Shown piece after piece: positions 24,001 through 35,300 of a DNA stretch of 64,000 bases. The DNA is from Opisthocomus hoazin (Eukaryota; Chordata; Aves; Opisthocomiformes; Opisthocomidae), in NCBI RefSeq assembly GCF_030867145.1, contig NC_134415.1:10084417-10148416 (forward strand). The letters run 5' to 3'. A program made the translations under genes and the position numbers. Positions within the stretch are counted from its first letter, which is position 1; each line of letters opens with the position of its first letter. The notes under the pieces were generated by a model. It searched no databases, was not told the origin of the DNA, and worked only from the letters and a program-made list of their open reading frames with translations.

Positions 24001-24460
24001 CTACCTTCTGCATGCCTTCCCACCTCCCAGCCACCAACAGCTTTGCTTGGCACCTAACCAAGTCTTCTCTTGAGCTGTCAGTCCTTGTATACTGTGATGC
24101 TGCTCCTCTTTTCCCCTCTTACCTTCTCATCTCTGCACTCTTTCCCCTTCAGCAGCCCTCGGCTCCACTCCCCTACCTCTCCCCTCCCAGCAGTAGTCCT
24201 CTGCCCTCCCCAGCAACAAGCTGCACCGCCGCCTGCCCCCTTCACCCCTGGGAACCAGCGAGGACAGCGGCTGGGGAAGGGGACCACACCTGCGCCCGTC
24301 CCCTCCATCACTCCTGTTGGCCTTGGTCCGGACGGTGTCCCAGTCTTGGCGTAAGCCCACCCGCAGATGTCCCCCACAGAAGAGCTCAGCCTTTTCATGC
24401 CGTTTGCCCTTCTGTTCCCCCAAGACTTTCTCATTCCGAGCGTGCACACACCTAACACAA
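24001..24460. repeat. GC-rich block with pyrimidine-skewed core
   Basis: At 24100-24230 the plus strand is almost all C and T (ccctcttaccttctcatctc and similar). It is followed by GC-rich DNA with moderate CpG content to about 24440. Four frames stay open for 94-147 codons here, two on each strand, typical of stop-poor GC-rich DNA rather than of a gene. No exon could be defined. A lost LTR or promoter remnant is possible. Confidence 0.5.
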
Positions 24461-24889
24461 CCAGCAATGCTGTGCTGTAGTCTTTTGCAACTGATTCCAT
24501 CCTCTGTCTTTTCAAAAGTCTTGTGGTATAACACTTGCTGTTCTTCCATCAGGTAGCATTTTTATAATTCTCTTAAACGCAATCAGGGCAAATTTACCCT
24601 GCTTATTGCTTACAGCTTTATCATTTTCTGTATATATGTAAGGGCTTTTTTCTTGCCTTTTCCTTATAGAGTGGAATTCTATAGATACATAAATATATTA
24701 AATATGTTTTTTGTAAAATGTCGCCTACATTTCCTCACATGCTGGTGCATCTCTCTATTAAATGACTTCTACAGATCAATGACTCAAAGTCACTTTATAT
24801 GCAGATATATTCTACGTTTATCCTGCAGACCACCCACTGCCAGCAAATACAATTATCATTTCATAGTTGGAGGAGAGCTGGAGGGATAC

Positions 24890-24980
24890 AGGGGTTTGCG
24901 TGCACATGTGTGCACATCTGTGTGTGTCTCGCTTGCTGTACACCTGTGTCTGTATGCACATGTGTCTGCAGGTATGAAAT
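24890..24980 (+). repeat. TG/CA-rich degenerate simple repeat
   Basis: Alternating GTGT/CACATGTG words (for example GCACATGTGTGCACATCTG) over ~90 bp form an interrupted (TG)n tract. The apparent Cys/Val-rich frames across it are translations of the repeat. Confidence 0.7.
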
Positions 24981-26496
24981 GCACATGTGCATCCTCACTG
25001 AGGGTGAGAAAAGAAAGGAACTGAATTAAGATGGCCTGGTTAATATGACCGCAGCACATTCAAAATGTAGTATATCAGCACCAAGTGCGCTGCAAACGAC
25101 TCTGAAGGTCTGCTTGAAGTGCAGGGCTGAGGGTATGCCAAGCCTCCTGCCCGGCTGGCTTTGGCAGAACGTTTAAAGCACAGCAGCCAAGGAGTGGGAT
25201 GGGGGAAGGGTGGTGCAATGGGTCTCCCTCACTCACAATCACACCTTTCTGTCACTTCTTATCTTTTATGCAATTAGGTTTAATTAAGGAAATAATTGCA
25301 GGAGATTAAATAACAAGATTATATTCTGCGGGAATGTGTTCTATCCAGGCATTAAAAAGAAAGGCAACACATGAGCAGCAAAACCTGGAAATAATAGTTT
25401 TGAAAGAAGACGACACCTTGCTGTGATGTGATTTGTAGCAACAGCTATGATACAGTCACAATGATTGTTTGCAGTGCTAATAGGTGTTTACTCCCATGCA
25501 GAGATAGCTGGGAATTTTTCATCAAAACATGTTTTGAACTAATCATGCTGGTTTTGCCTGAAATCTCAAATTTAATTTTCTCAAAAAAAAAATATATGGC
25601 ATAATTTTTCTGTCCTTTGTGAAAGGTCATAATAACTCCTTAGTCAAAGTACTGTTTTCTACTTTGGCATCTTATTTTTGTTGTATAAAGAAGTATTTCT
25701 TGCTTGCATTGCAATTAAAACTGAACACTGGATTATATAAGGGCACAAAAAGGATGTGTTTGGTCTGAAAAATAAGATAAAATGTTTTAGTAAGGTAGCA
25801 GCTTTCTTCAGCCATGTTAAGAATAAAATCGAAGTAGGACGTCTCAACAGCGTTCACATGTGCTAGTGTTGGGCTAGCAACTGCCATTTCTGACAGTGAA
25901 AAACAATGAAATAAGAGATGTAACTCTGAAGCTTGGAAACAATTTTGAATTTTTCCAAACAACTCAAGATCCAAATGTCGAGTTTCTTTATGAAAGAATG
26001 CTTTTGTAGTGCCAGAAGGGGAAAAACATTTGCAGAGACTGGAAATGAAAACTACAATGATTGATTTCACTATTTATTTCACGTATATATTTTTAGACAG
26101 GCATTACACAATGAAGACCAACGCATTGCATAAAGTAGGTAACTACAGTTCCTACATAAGCAGAAGAGACCGCAATACTTTTCCAGGTTTCACAGCAAAG
26201 CTGTCAGGGGGAAGAAGAATGGATCGCATGGAGCTTGGAAGCAGAAAACAGTTTTGACAACCGAGACCTCAAAAGCCTGAGCAGAGCAGAGGGGCAGCCC
26301 CGCAGCTCTTCACTTGCACGGGGAAGGCACGGCTGTGGGTGCAAAATTCCAGCCAGCCGGCATAGCACCAGGGGCTGGGAAGGACCGTAAAGCAGCGAGT
26401 TAACGTGTGAGACAGGACAGTTCTGACGATGTAAAACTCCAGGTGTGTGCATGCGAGTGTGTGTGTGTACACATATCCCAGCCCTTCTCTTTTATA
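24981..26496. other. AT-rich sequence, one long minus-strand frame of unknown meaning
   Basis: A 132-codon frame on the minus strand (25672-26070) has mixed composition but no recognisable domain. It also has no clear splice context. A GT-rich tract (tgtgtgtgtac) lies at about 26450-26471, just before the CR1. No other feature recognised. Confidence 0.45.
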
Positions 26497-27322
26497 GAAG
26501 GATTTTGACAGACTGGATCAATGGGCCGAGGCCAGCTGTATGAGGTTCAACAAGGGCAAGTGCCACGTCTTGCACTTGGGTCACAATAACCCCACGGCAC
26601 GCTACAGGCTTGGGGAGGAGTAGCTGGAGAGCTGCCCGGCAGAAAAGGACCTGGGGGTGCTGGTCGACAGCCGGCTGAACATGAGCCAGCAGTGTGCCCA
26701 GGTGGCCAAGAAGGCCAACGGCATCCTGGCTTGGATCAGGAATGGTGTGGCCAGCAGGAGCAGGGAGGGGATAGTGCCTTTGTGCTTGGCACTGGTGAGG
26801 CCGCTCCTGGAGTGCTGCGTTCAGTTTTGGGCCCTTCACTACAAGAAAGACATTGAATTGCTGGAGCGTGTCCAGAGAAGGGCAGCGAGGCTGGTGAGGG
26901 GTCTGGAGAACAAGTCTGATGAGGAGAGACTGAAGGAACTGGGGCTGTTCAGTCTGGAGAAGAGGAGGTTGAGGGGGGACCTTATTGCTCTCTACAGCTA
27001 CCTGAAAGGAGGTTGTAGTGAGGCAGGTGTTGGTCTCTTCTCCCGGGTAACTAGCGACAGGATGAGAGGCAATGGCCTCAAGTTGTGTCAGGGGAGGTTT
27101 AGATTAGATATCAGGAGAAATTTCTTTACTGAAAGAGCGGTCAGACATTGGAACAGGCTGCCCAGGGAGGTGGTGGAGTTCCCATCCCTGGGGGTGTTCA
27201 AAAAATGTGTACATGCGGCACTTCAGGATATTGTTTAGCAGACAAGGTGGTGTTGGGTTGATGGTTGGACTTGATGATCTTAGAGGTCTTTTCCAACCTT
27301 AATGATTCGATGATTGCATGAT
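26497..27322 (+). mobile_element. CR1 retrotransposon, longest copy in the window (subfamily C)
   Basis: About 825 bp of the 3' part of a CR1, starting inside the reverse transcriptase and ending with TTGGACTTGATGATCTTAGA, CTTTTCCAACCTTAATGATT and a degenerate 8-bp tail repeat. It is 5'-truncated as usual. The tail differs from the other CR1 copies here, marking a separate subfamily. It contains the ORF2 remnant described at 26657-27238. Confidence 0.95.
26657..27238 (+). pseudogene. CR1 ORF2 (reverse transcriptase) C-terminal remnant
   Basis: A 193-codon open frame gives the C-terminal part of the CR1 ORF2 protein, which copies element RNA into DNA at a nicked target. Recognisable family words, in order, are [57 protein letters not shown] and [18 protein letters not shown]. 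The frame continues upstream but is cut by an in-frame TAG at 26621-26623, where relatives have a tryptophan codon. The endonuclease and catalytic polymerase parts are missing, so the copy cannot be active. The start methionine is internal and not a true start. Confidence 0.93.
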
Positions 27323-30300
27323 TTTTCAGTGACCTTTCAAAAAGTGTTAGTAAGCCAGAGGAATTTCATCAAATGATTGGCACTCATGACAAATAAGTCT
27401 GTGTAGCTGCTTACACCTGTACTTCAGGCCATATATTAAAGGTGTTAGGTTTAGACAGCAATATTTTTTTAATGCACCTGTCCTTCAGCCATCACATTAG
27501 ATTATTCCAGTGGCAGTAGCCAGTCCCTCTCACATTCCTATGTGGTTTTTAGAGGCAGACATTTAGCAAGGAAATGTCTTTTGAATTTATTCTCCTATAA
27601 GCTTTAGGCAATGAGTTGTTTCACTTTTCATTTTATGTGACTTGGATAATTATTTTCCCTTTTTTCTAACTAGTCACTGACTTTTTAAGTTAGAGATCTG
27701 GCCTGGACTCCTGTAATGTCATGTCTAGGCCCACACCAGTGCAGACACTCAATCAGGGTCAGGGTCTGGAGCTTTTGTTTCCTTCTCACGGGCCTTTCCA
27801 TTTTCATCAAGTTGCCCATTTAAATCAGATGCTGAGGGTACAAAATCACCCCCAAAACTTCTTTTCCTGCCAAGAGATACCCTAACAAAGAACAGCTAAT
27901 GCAGCGCATGCAATGGATTCTATATGCTGGGATTTCATGGTTACTTTTCATTCTCTTTCAGCTACCTAAAAATTCAATGCAAAGATCAGGACCATGGTTT
28001 TAGAACAACAGATCTGATTTTTTGAAAAGGATGAAAAAGGGGGGTGTATGTGCTTTTGTATTGATGAAGCCTACTGTCTTAATTTCATGAAAGTCAGAAT
28101 AACTATCCAAGATAGAGATTTTGGACAAATGAGGTTAAAAGAAACTTTCCAAAGTACTTAAGATAATTTAAATTCAAATATTCAGTGAAAAAAGGCACTG
28201 TTTCTGCAAACAGCCTGTTAACATGGAAGTTCCAGTGCCTGCCAAACTCCAAAAGCTTGTTTTTTTCCTTTTTTAAGTAAAGATAGAATACCATTTGCTC
28301 ATTCGAGTAATTTATGTCAGTGCCTGGAGAAGGTGAGATGCAGCCATTCCAGTGAAATCCTGTGTGTTGTGTCAGATCTACTGCCTGCTGCCGCTCATCA
28401 ACCATAGCATTCATTTCACATCTTATGCACTGTGTGATCAGAAAAGGAAAATATTTGTTCTTCTGTTCCCCCAGTTTATAGTGCCAGTGCATCACTGTAT
28501 CCCTCAGAGTATGACACACACTCCTCTCCAGAAAAGGTAATGAAGTGAGATCACCCACATCATATTTTTCACGAGTTTAAATCTGTATGCCTTAGTAATA
28601 AGTCTTGCATGCCAGCTGTTTACCAGCAAAATTATTTAAACATTATTTAACATGTTGCAAGGGTCCTGCCAACAGGGTAGTCAAAATACAAATGAGTGTC
28701 TTGAACTGAGAGATTTCCTACGGATGGGCAATTAAAAACCAGCAGTCTTTACTAAATGAACAACATAACTGATGGTGGCAGAAGTTTCTCCCTGCTGCTG
28801 TGAATTGGTGTGTTTCAGCCTCGGACTGCATGGATCACCCACAGGGGTGCAAGGAGAAGTGATTTTTCATGCTTATCTTGCAAGTCCTGACTGTCACCAT
28901 GGGTCTTAATTAATGTAGGGCAGTGGAAACAGTTTATTTACACAGGCGTCCCTTCTGATAAGCTATCTCCATGTTTTTCATCTCCGTTGCATCACAGTGA
29001 GGCAACACATGGAAAAGTCTAAACAAAATTAGCTGTTGCAGAAACAGCCCTTGTCAATAACCTACCTGGGAAAATGTATGCATGTCGAAATGCCCAAGCA
29101 AAGGACTAATTTGCCCCATTAATACTGGTTATTTCTCCATTTTGTCCTACTTTTAGGAAGCCTGTGTTTTTAAACCTCGCTGAAACATAGCAAAACCCCT
29201 CTGATCAGTCATGGTCATGCATGATGCCTTTCAAAGAGCTTTCTCACACTCCCTACTAGCTGCATCTAGGTTTAAATTGGACTCTGCAAGCAAAAAATTA
29301 CAGATTATATTTAATCAGTCTTCTGAACCATCTAGTCCTGTTCAAGAACTTCCTTCACATGCAATTATTAGAACGTGGTGGGGAGTGAAAATCTCCCCTT
29401 CCTACGCAACAGCCCACACCACGAGGCTACCAAGTAATTTTCTGAATGTCTTCCCTCCATGCAAAAACACCTTTCGCTCAGCGAGACCTCCCCAGAACAG
29501 CCTGTGGCCCAAAAAAAAGCTGACGGCTGCTGCTTGCTTTGGTGCAAGAAAAGATCATCTTCCATACCAAGAGTATACAATAAAGCTTGTAGGGAAGGTG
29601 AACCAAACACCTCACAGCCAGGTTCCTCACTCATTCTCACCATCCTTATTTTAAACGCTTTTCTCTCATCCGTTCCCTTTATGTCCTGATGAAGGTGATT
29701 GCTATAAAGAATACAGACAAATTAGCTTAACTAGACGTCGTTTTGTGTCCACCTCCTTTCTGGCTCATGCTCTTTGCCCCAGTCACCAGGTACAGGCATC
29801 CTTGGACTGGAAAAAAAATCAAAACAACGTTTTTCATTGATTAACCTGGGTTTTTTTACAGTGAAGTAGAGGAGGGGGAAAGAAGCTTGCAATTGCAGCA
29901 GTTTCTCTTGACCGGGGAAATTAATGTTTGCACATTCTCTACTTCCAGTTTTCCAACCTCTGCAAGAGCTACCTCCAACACATTCCTGCGTTGTGCTGAA
30001 GGACTTCTCGTCACTCCCCCAGCCAGGCTCATTTGTTATACTGTGCTGTGTTTGATTGTACTTGCCTTCAAATTTTCAATTTGCATCCTCCGGTTAAGTT
30101 TTAGATCCACTGAAGGGTTAGAACAACTGTTTAATTAAATATGTTCTTCTGCCTTCTTTGTAGATAATTAGTGATGACAATAATTCAGGAACATTAATAG
30201 AATCCAGATAATGGTGTCTACAATGATCCTAAGTGCTTCTTAAAACAGCCACATTTTAAGCTAAAAACACAACCCAAAACTTTACTTATGGCATTAAGAA

Positions 30301-31343
30301 GCCTTGAACTGTCACCAAGGTGAAATGCGCTTTTCATTTTGGATGTATAGTTTCTTCCAAAGCATTAGTGCTTTTGGCTGGCTAACCACTGCATTCCTCC
30401 TACCAAATTATTAATTACACAATTTATCAAAGCAAGAATACAGATAAATGGTTTGTCCTGCCTTCTTTGATTCCTCATTGCCTCAAATCACCTTCCTACT
30501 CACATGGAAGGATGAACACCACAACATGTCCTCCTTTGCCCTTAACCTGAAAGAATTCAGGGTTTGGTGTTCATAACCAAAAGGTGGGAGGGTGGAGGGA
30601 GCTTTTGGTGCAGGCAAAAGGAGCACTGCTCTCCCCTGCAGTCCTGGGCTTACTCTGCAGCCACTACACGAAAAGATAATGCAGGCTACAGTGCTGTTCA
30701 CTATGCTAAGCCTAGATTTTCTGATAGGAGAAAAGTCTGTAGGGAGTCTGGGACGGAGGCATACGTCATTGTCATTTTTACTGTATTGTCATGATACTTC
30801 ATTCTCTAACATTCCCATATCATTTGACCATACTGAATTGATGGAATAAGATTTTCAGTAATCAAAGTATTAGCAATTTAAAAATAAAAATTGAAACTCC
30901 TGTTCTAATTCAGCAGTCAGAAAATCATCATTTTTCTATCGCGAAGAGACCTAATGTCTGGCAATTCATATTTCATCTTTCTTGCTTGAATAGCACTGCC
31001 TTGGCCCCTAGGACTCTGCAGAACTCCTTCCAGCCTCCATTACTAACAACCCTCTTCCAGAACCCATTCTGTCTTAAGTTCTTCTGTCATTTGTTCAAAA
31101 TCATGCAAATCGTATATGACTTAAAGCCAAGTTTAAATCTTTGCCTGCCTCCTCATGTACAGCCATCAGCTGCCCAATTTGATCAACTTGCATAGAGGAA
31201 ATAAAGAATTCATCATTTTGTGTGCTACTCTTTTTCGTATTCTCCTTAGAAAAATAATAATTTCCCTGTGGTCTCCAAAAAACTTTGGAAAATAGTTTAA
31301 TTCCATGATTTCTGAAGAAATTCAACTCTTAATAATTCCTTCT
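27323..31343. other. AT-rich sequence, no recognised element
   Basis: Contains the longest open frame outside obvious repeats, 151 codons on the minus strand (28103-28558). It has varied composition but no family I recognise. A 147-codon plus frame (29211-29654) overlaps a 91-codon minus frame. None has supporting splice or promoter context, and I call no gene. Confidence 0.5.
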
Positions 31344-31417
31344 TCGGCAGGGGGGTTGGACTAGGTGACCCACAGAGGTCCCTTCCAACCCCTACTATTC
31401 TGTGATTCTGTGATTCT
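31344..31417 (+). mobile_element. CR1 retrotransposon, extreme 3' end (subfamily B)
   Basis: The sequence GGGGGGTTGGACTAGGTGAC, then CACAGAGGTCCCTTCCAACC and three ATTCTGTG-like tail units, is the canonical 3' end of avian CR1. Only ~74 bp are present. It is the same subfamily as the minus-strand copies at 16061 and 37563. Confidence 0.95.
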
Positions 31418-32261
31418 GGGCCAAGGAATAAGTAATGAGTTTACTTCCGCACACCTCTTCTTTATTAAGACTGTGTTTTAGCGAGTGGAAAATACAGCCT
31501 GTCTTGTTCAAAATGCTCTGATCTCACATCTGCTCAGGGTTTCAATTTTTTCCTTCTGAATACTATAAAAAATGCATCTGAATAAGTGAGGAATTTTCCA
31601 GGTACTTTTTCTTCTTAGACTGGAATGAGCCCAGAGTAACTGTTTTCCAGCCCTATGTCCTGCTGTGCCCAAAGCTCAGCCCTGAAGACGTGACCACCTC
31701 CAGCTAACCAACACGTAGACTTCACCTAACAAATCTGGCCTCTCAGTCCTGACAATAAAACTGATACAACTGCGTGCCTCATCACTCCCCAACTCCTCTC
31801 TGTCAAAATGATTTGGACTAGAAAGGACCTGCCGGTGGAAGTGTCTAAGCTAGCCGCGTCTCCTTGGCAGGCACCTAGATGGTAACTGCTGCCGCTGAGA
31901 AGCACAGCTCTGGATTTTTGTTTCTCTTGCTTTGATCCCCTTCTGGCACACAAGTTGTATCAATCTAGCATTGTCACTTCAAATTTCAGAAGTGAGAAAA
32001 TGAAGCACTTGCTATGTCCCCAAAAGCTGCAATCAGATGTGATAATGGTGTTTCTCCGTAACAGCTGACGATTTTCCCCTGCCGCAATGAAAATTGTGAC
32101 AATGTATGAAATCATCTCTGTAGCTGACAGTTCAAAACATACCCAGAAATGCTAGTTTGGACATAGACAGGTGTTTATTGTGATCAAACATTTCTAGATG
32201 GAGAGTTTTCAATGTAAGTTTTCATGAAAAAAAACAACTAAGGACCAGGAAGAACCTGGAA
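31418..32261. other. AT-rich sequence, nothing recognised
   Basis: Unique-looking DNA between a CR1 tail and the local AGTATGT repeat. No feature found. Confidence 0.5.
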
Positions 32262-32265
32262 TATG

Positions 32266-32320
32266 TTAGAGTATGTAGAGTATGTAGAATATGAAGAGTA
32301 TGTAAATCTTACATACTCTT
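32266..32320. repeat. AGAGTATGTA direct repeats ending in a perfect hairpin
   Basis: Several copies of AGAGTATGT or close variants follow each other. The last forms a perfect inverted repeat: AAGAGTATGTAA (32294-32305), loop ATC, TTACATACTCTT (32309-32320). It encodes a Thr-Tyr-Ser repeat in one minus frame, which is an artefact of the 9-bp periodicity. Confidence 0.8.
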
Positions 32321-35300
32321 CAGGTCTTTGATAATGTGCAACACTTCTTGACGACAAAAATTTTACAAAAGAATGTTTTTTATAATGAATGTTTGTATTG
32401 ATTGCAATGAGATGATACAAGCATCTTATTTTTTATTTGTATACCTTTGTTTTCAGTTAATCTTGCATTAGGAACATATTTTTGTGTACTGATGACATCA
32501 AAAAGAAGAGAGACACCTGCTAAGGGGATCAAATTTAGGTTTCAAAGTCTTGAAAAGATCTGTAGAGTTGTCTTTACACTAAAAAGTAGTACTCCAGCCA
32601 CAGTCCCTCATCAATGTTTTCTACTGGGTAACAGAAGCTGTTCAACACGCAAACTGATGTGAGTCTTCTGTGTAGAAGATCGCTATGCGTTTTCTAGAGA
32701 AGCAGTAGGTCTAACATACGCCAGAGCGTTCCAGTTCTGGCCGCAGACACATAAAAGTAGGTGTGATGACATTTGCTATACATCTCCACACAAGGCTAAA
32801 TAGCCTTTTCTGGATTGTTTTAAGAGGGAAGTGTTGGCTTTCAAGCAGAAGAGTGATAGTCCGTATGATATTTGCCTTCTGTCCTGGGAGAGAGCATGTG
32901 TGTGCTGACTCAGAAAAAAACGTATGCTCACATAACGATTTTGGCAGGTTAATTTGATCCATCCCAACATAAGATTTCTAATTTCAGTTTAGATTCTATT
33001 GTTTTGACAAAGATGCTGATATGTAGGGCAAAAATAATAACTACATTATACTGCCTGCTAGACTGAAGTGGTAGAAGCGACGGATTATGAGTTTGAATCC
33101 ACCATAACTTTAATTAAAGTTAGGAACTCTGATGCACTGTCTGGCCACATGACTAAATTCACTGTCTTACTGTTAAATGATTTTTGCTGTTAAAAGATAA
33201 GGAAGTCACCATATGCATTTGTTACTTTTTAATATGCTTTCACATCTGCTGGTAGCATTCAAGTGTTGACCTTAAATATGTATGTTGTTTCAAAGTTCAG
33301 TTAATTTAAATTAAAAAATCTGTAATTGTTACCACTCATTTCAATATTTTCTTGCTATTGCTGGAAGAACTGATTGCTTTCTTCAGTCAAATATTGACCA
33401 GCAGAGCATCTGTAATTATAATCACAGAATATCCTTTCTCCAGAATGAATATTTTTAGATTTAGAAAAAATAATCCTATTCCTGTTACACAGTCGGTCTA
33501 ACCTCATGGACCACCTACAGCCCTTTTCATTCCTTCATTGTCATGGTGGGACCCTACTGGACCACGCCCAGTTACAGCATTTTACATTGTTCCTGTACTA
33601 CGTCTTATGGTTCAGGCAGGCGAGTAAAATCCTACTGCCACTGACAGGTACTGCCTAAAAAGAGTGCTGGAACAGTGTAGAGGGCCACTAAAAGGTTTTG
33701 GTTTCTTCCAGTACAAGGCCTTTAGAAGTATTTTTATATGTTGCTCCTTGGAAATGGAGTGTTAGCAGCTTTTGGTTGATTTGGAAGTGAACATAACAGA
33801 ATCAGAAGCAGCTCAAAATTTTAATTCCTTTTGTTCCTTTCTAATCTTTGCTTTCAGACAGTACTCCCAGGAAAGTCTGCGCTCAGGTTGCTCTTGTCAA
33901 GGCAGTGTTGGCAGGGACATGGAGCTGACGTTGGCATGCAGCTGAAGCAAGAAAGGTATCCCCAGGTGGGCAAGTGCAGAGCTGTCAGGGGCTTTCCGGA
34001 GCTCAAGGGGAAGGTGGAAGTCCATGTGTACACAGCTGGTGTCACAGATTTTTGGAGACTCATGTCGACTCACAGGTCATGTCTAGATGTCACGATTGTC
34101 CCAGTTCTCCACACTATACCACAGCTCCTGGAATAGGCCATGGGCAATAAAACATAAAGCAAAAGCAGACAGAAAGACACCCACAAGATCTTTTTTCCAC
34201 CCAATCCTGTTTGGTTCAGTGTAAATAGCTCACAGAGTTCAATTTCTATGGAGGTTAGAAAGAAAACAGGCAGGTCTTTGATCTATCAGGCAGATAAAGA
34301 TTTGAGAAAAGTAAGGACCTACTCACCAAGTGCCTGTTTCCCCTTACCCCGAGCTGCCTGGGTTTCGTTTCCTGGGGTTGGAATCTGAGATCTCAGGGTT
34401 TCACAACAAACCCTGAAAAAAGGGGCACAAGAAAGACCTCTCCAAAATCCCCGTGCAACCACATTTTAAATGGTTTTGTTCTCCGTGGCAACAGAACTAC
34501 ATTGTTTTATCACAGAGTGGTTTTAATTCCTTTCCTTCCTGAGTTTTTGAGATCTGCTTTTGCTGTGCTCACTTCGGTGTGCTTGCTTTCTTGCTTTATA
34601 AAGGTATTGGCCAACTGTGAAAAATCAAAGGATAGAGTGAAACAAAAGAAGAAGTCCTAGAAGTATGTGCCTTGATTAACAGATGGCTGAGGAGAGTGGG
34701 ATGGCGAAAGCATGATGGTCTGTAAATAGCTGAAGGATGGAGTTAAAAGACAGTGTTGGGCTAACAGAAATCTTTTATGAAATACCAAAATTTTATCGTG
34801 AAAGTATCAAGATATGTTATATAAATGTTTAAAGAGAATGGTCTATTTGAAAAACCTCTCGTCTCTCTCCCCTTATCTTCCATACTTCCAAAATGCCACA
34901 AAAGGAATAAGCCATCCTTTTCTGTGGATGATGTGACTACATGCTAACGCACCATTTGAAAATATTACTGCTAATATCCAAAGATGCTGCTCTTAAACGA
35001 AAAATGTTTCCAGACAATGAAGGTGATCAGGAGCAGAACTAATGTGGCTGAAGTCATGATCAGTCATCCTGCCACTGTTAATAACAACGTCTCAAAAAAA
35101 ACCTAAACCCAAAACAAAAAAGTAAGACAAAAGCAGTGCATCTGAGGGTTCAATGTCTGTTTATTCCTTGTGTTTCTTTCTGTTTGGGGTATGTCTGATT
35201 AAACTTGGAGGCAGATCAGAACAAATTCTTTTTCCACACTAAAAGTTAATAAGGATTTTGATTTACCTGTTTTAGGGGAAAATGTCTAAAAGAACATCAT

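Noticed and set aside
24012..24549. Overlapping long frames on both strands
   Set aside because: Composition effect of the GC-rich pyrimidine block; frames conflict and none has splice or start context.
32294..32320. MicroRNA precursor
   Set aside because: A 12-bp stem with a 3-nt loop is far too short for a pre-miRNA, and flanks do not extend the pairing.
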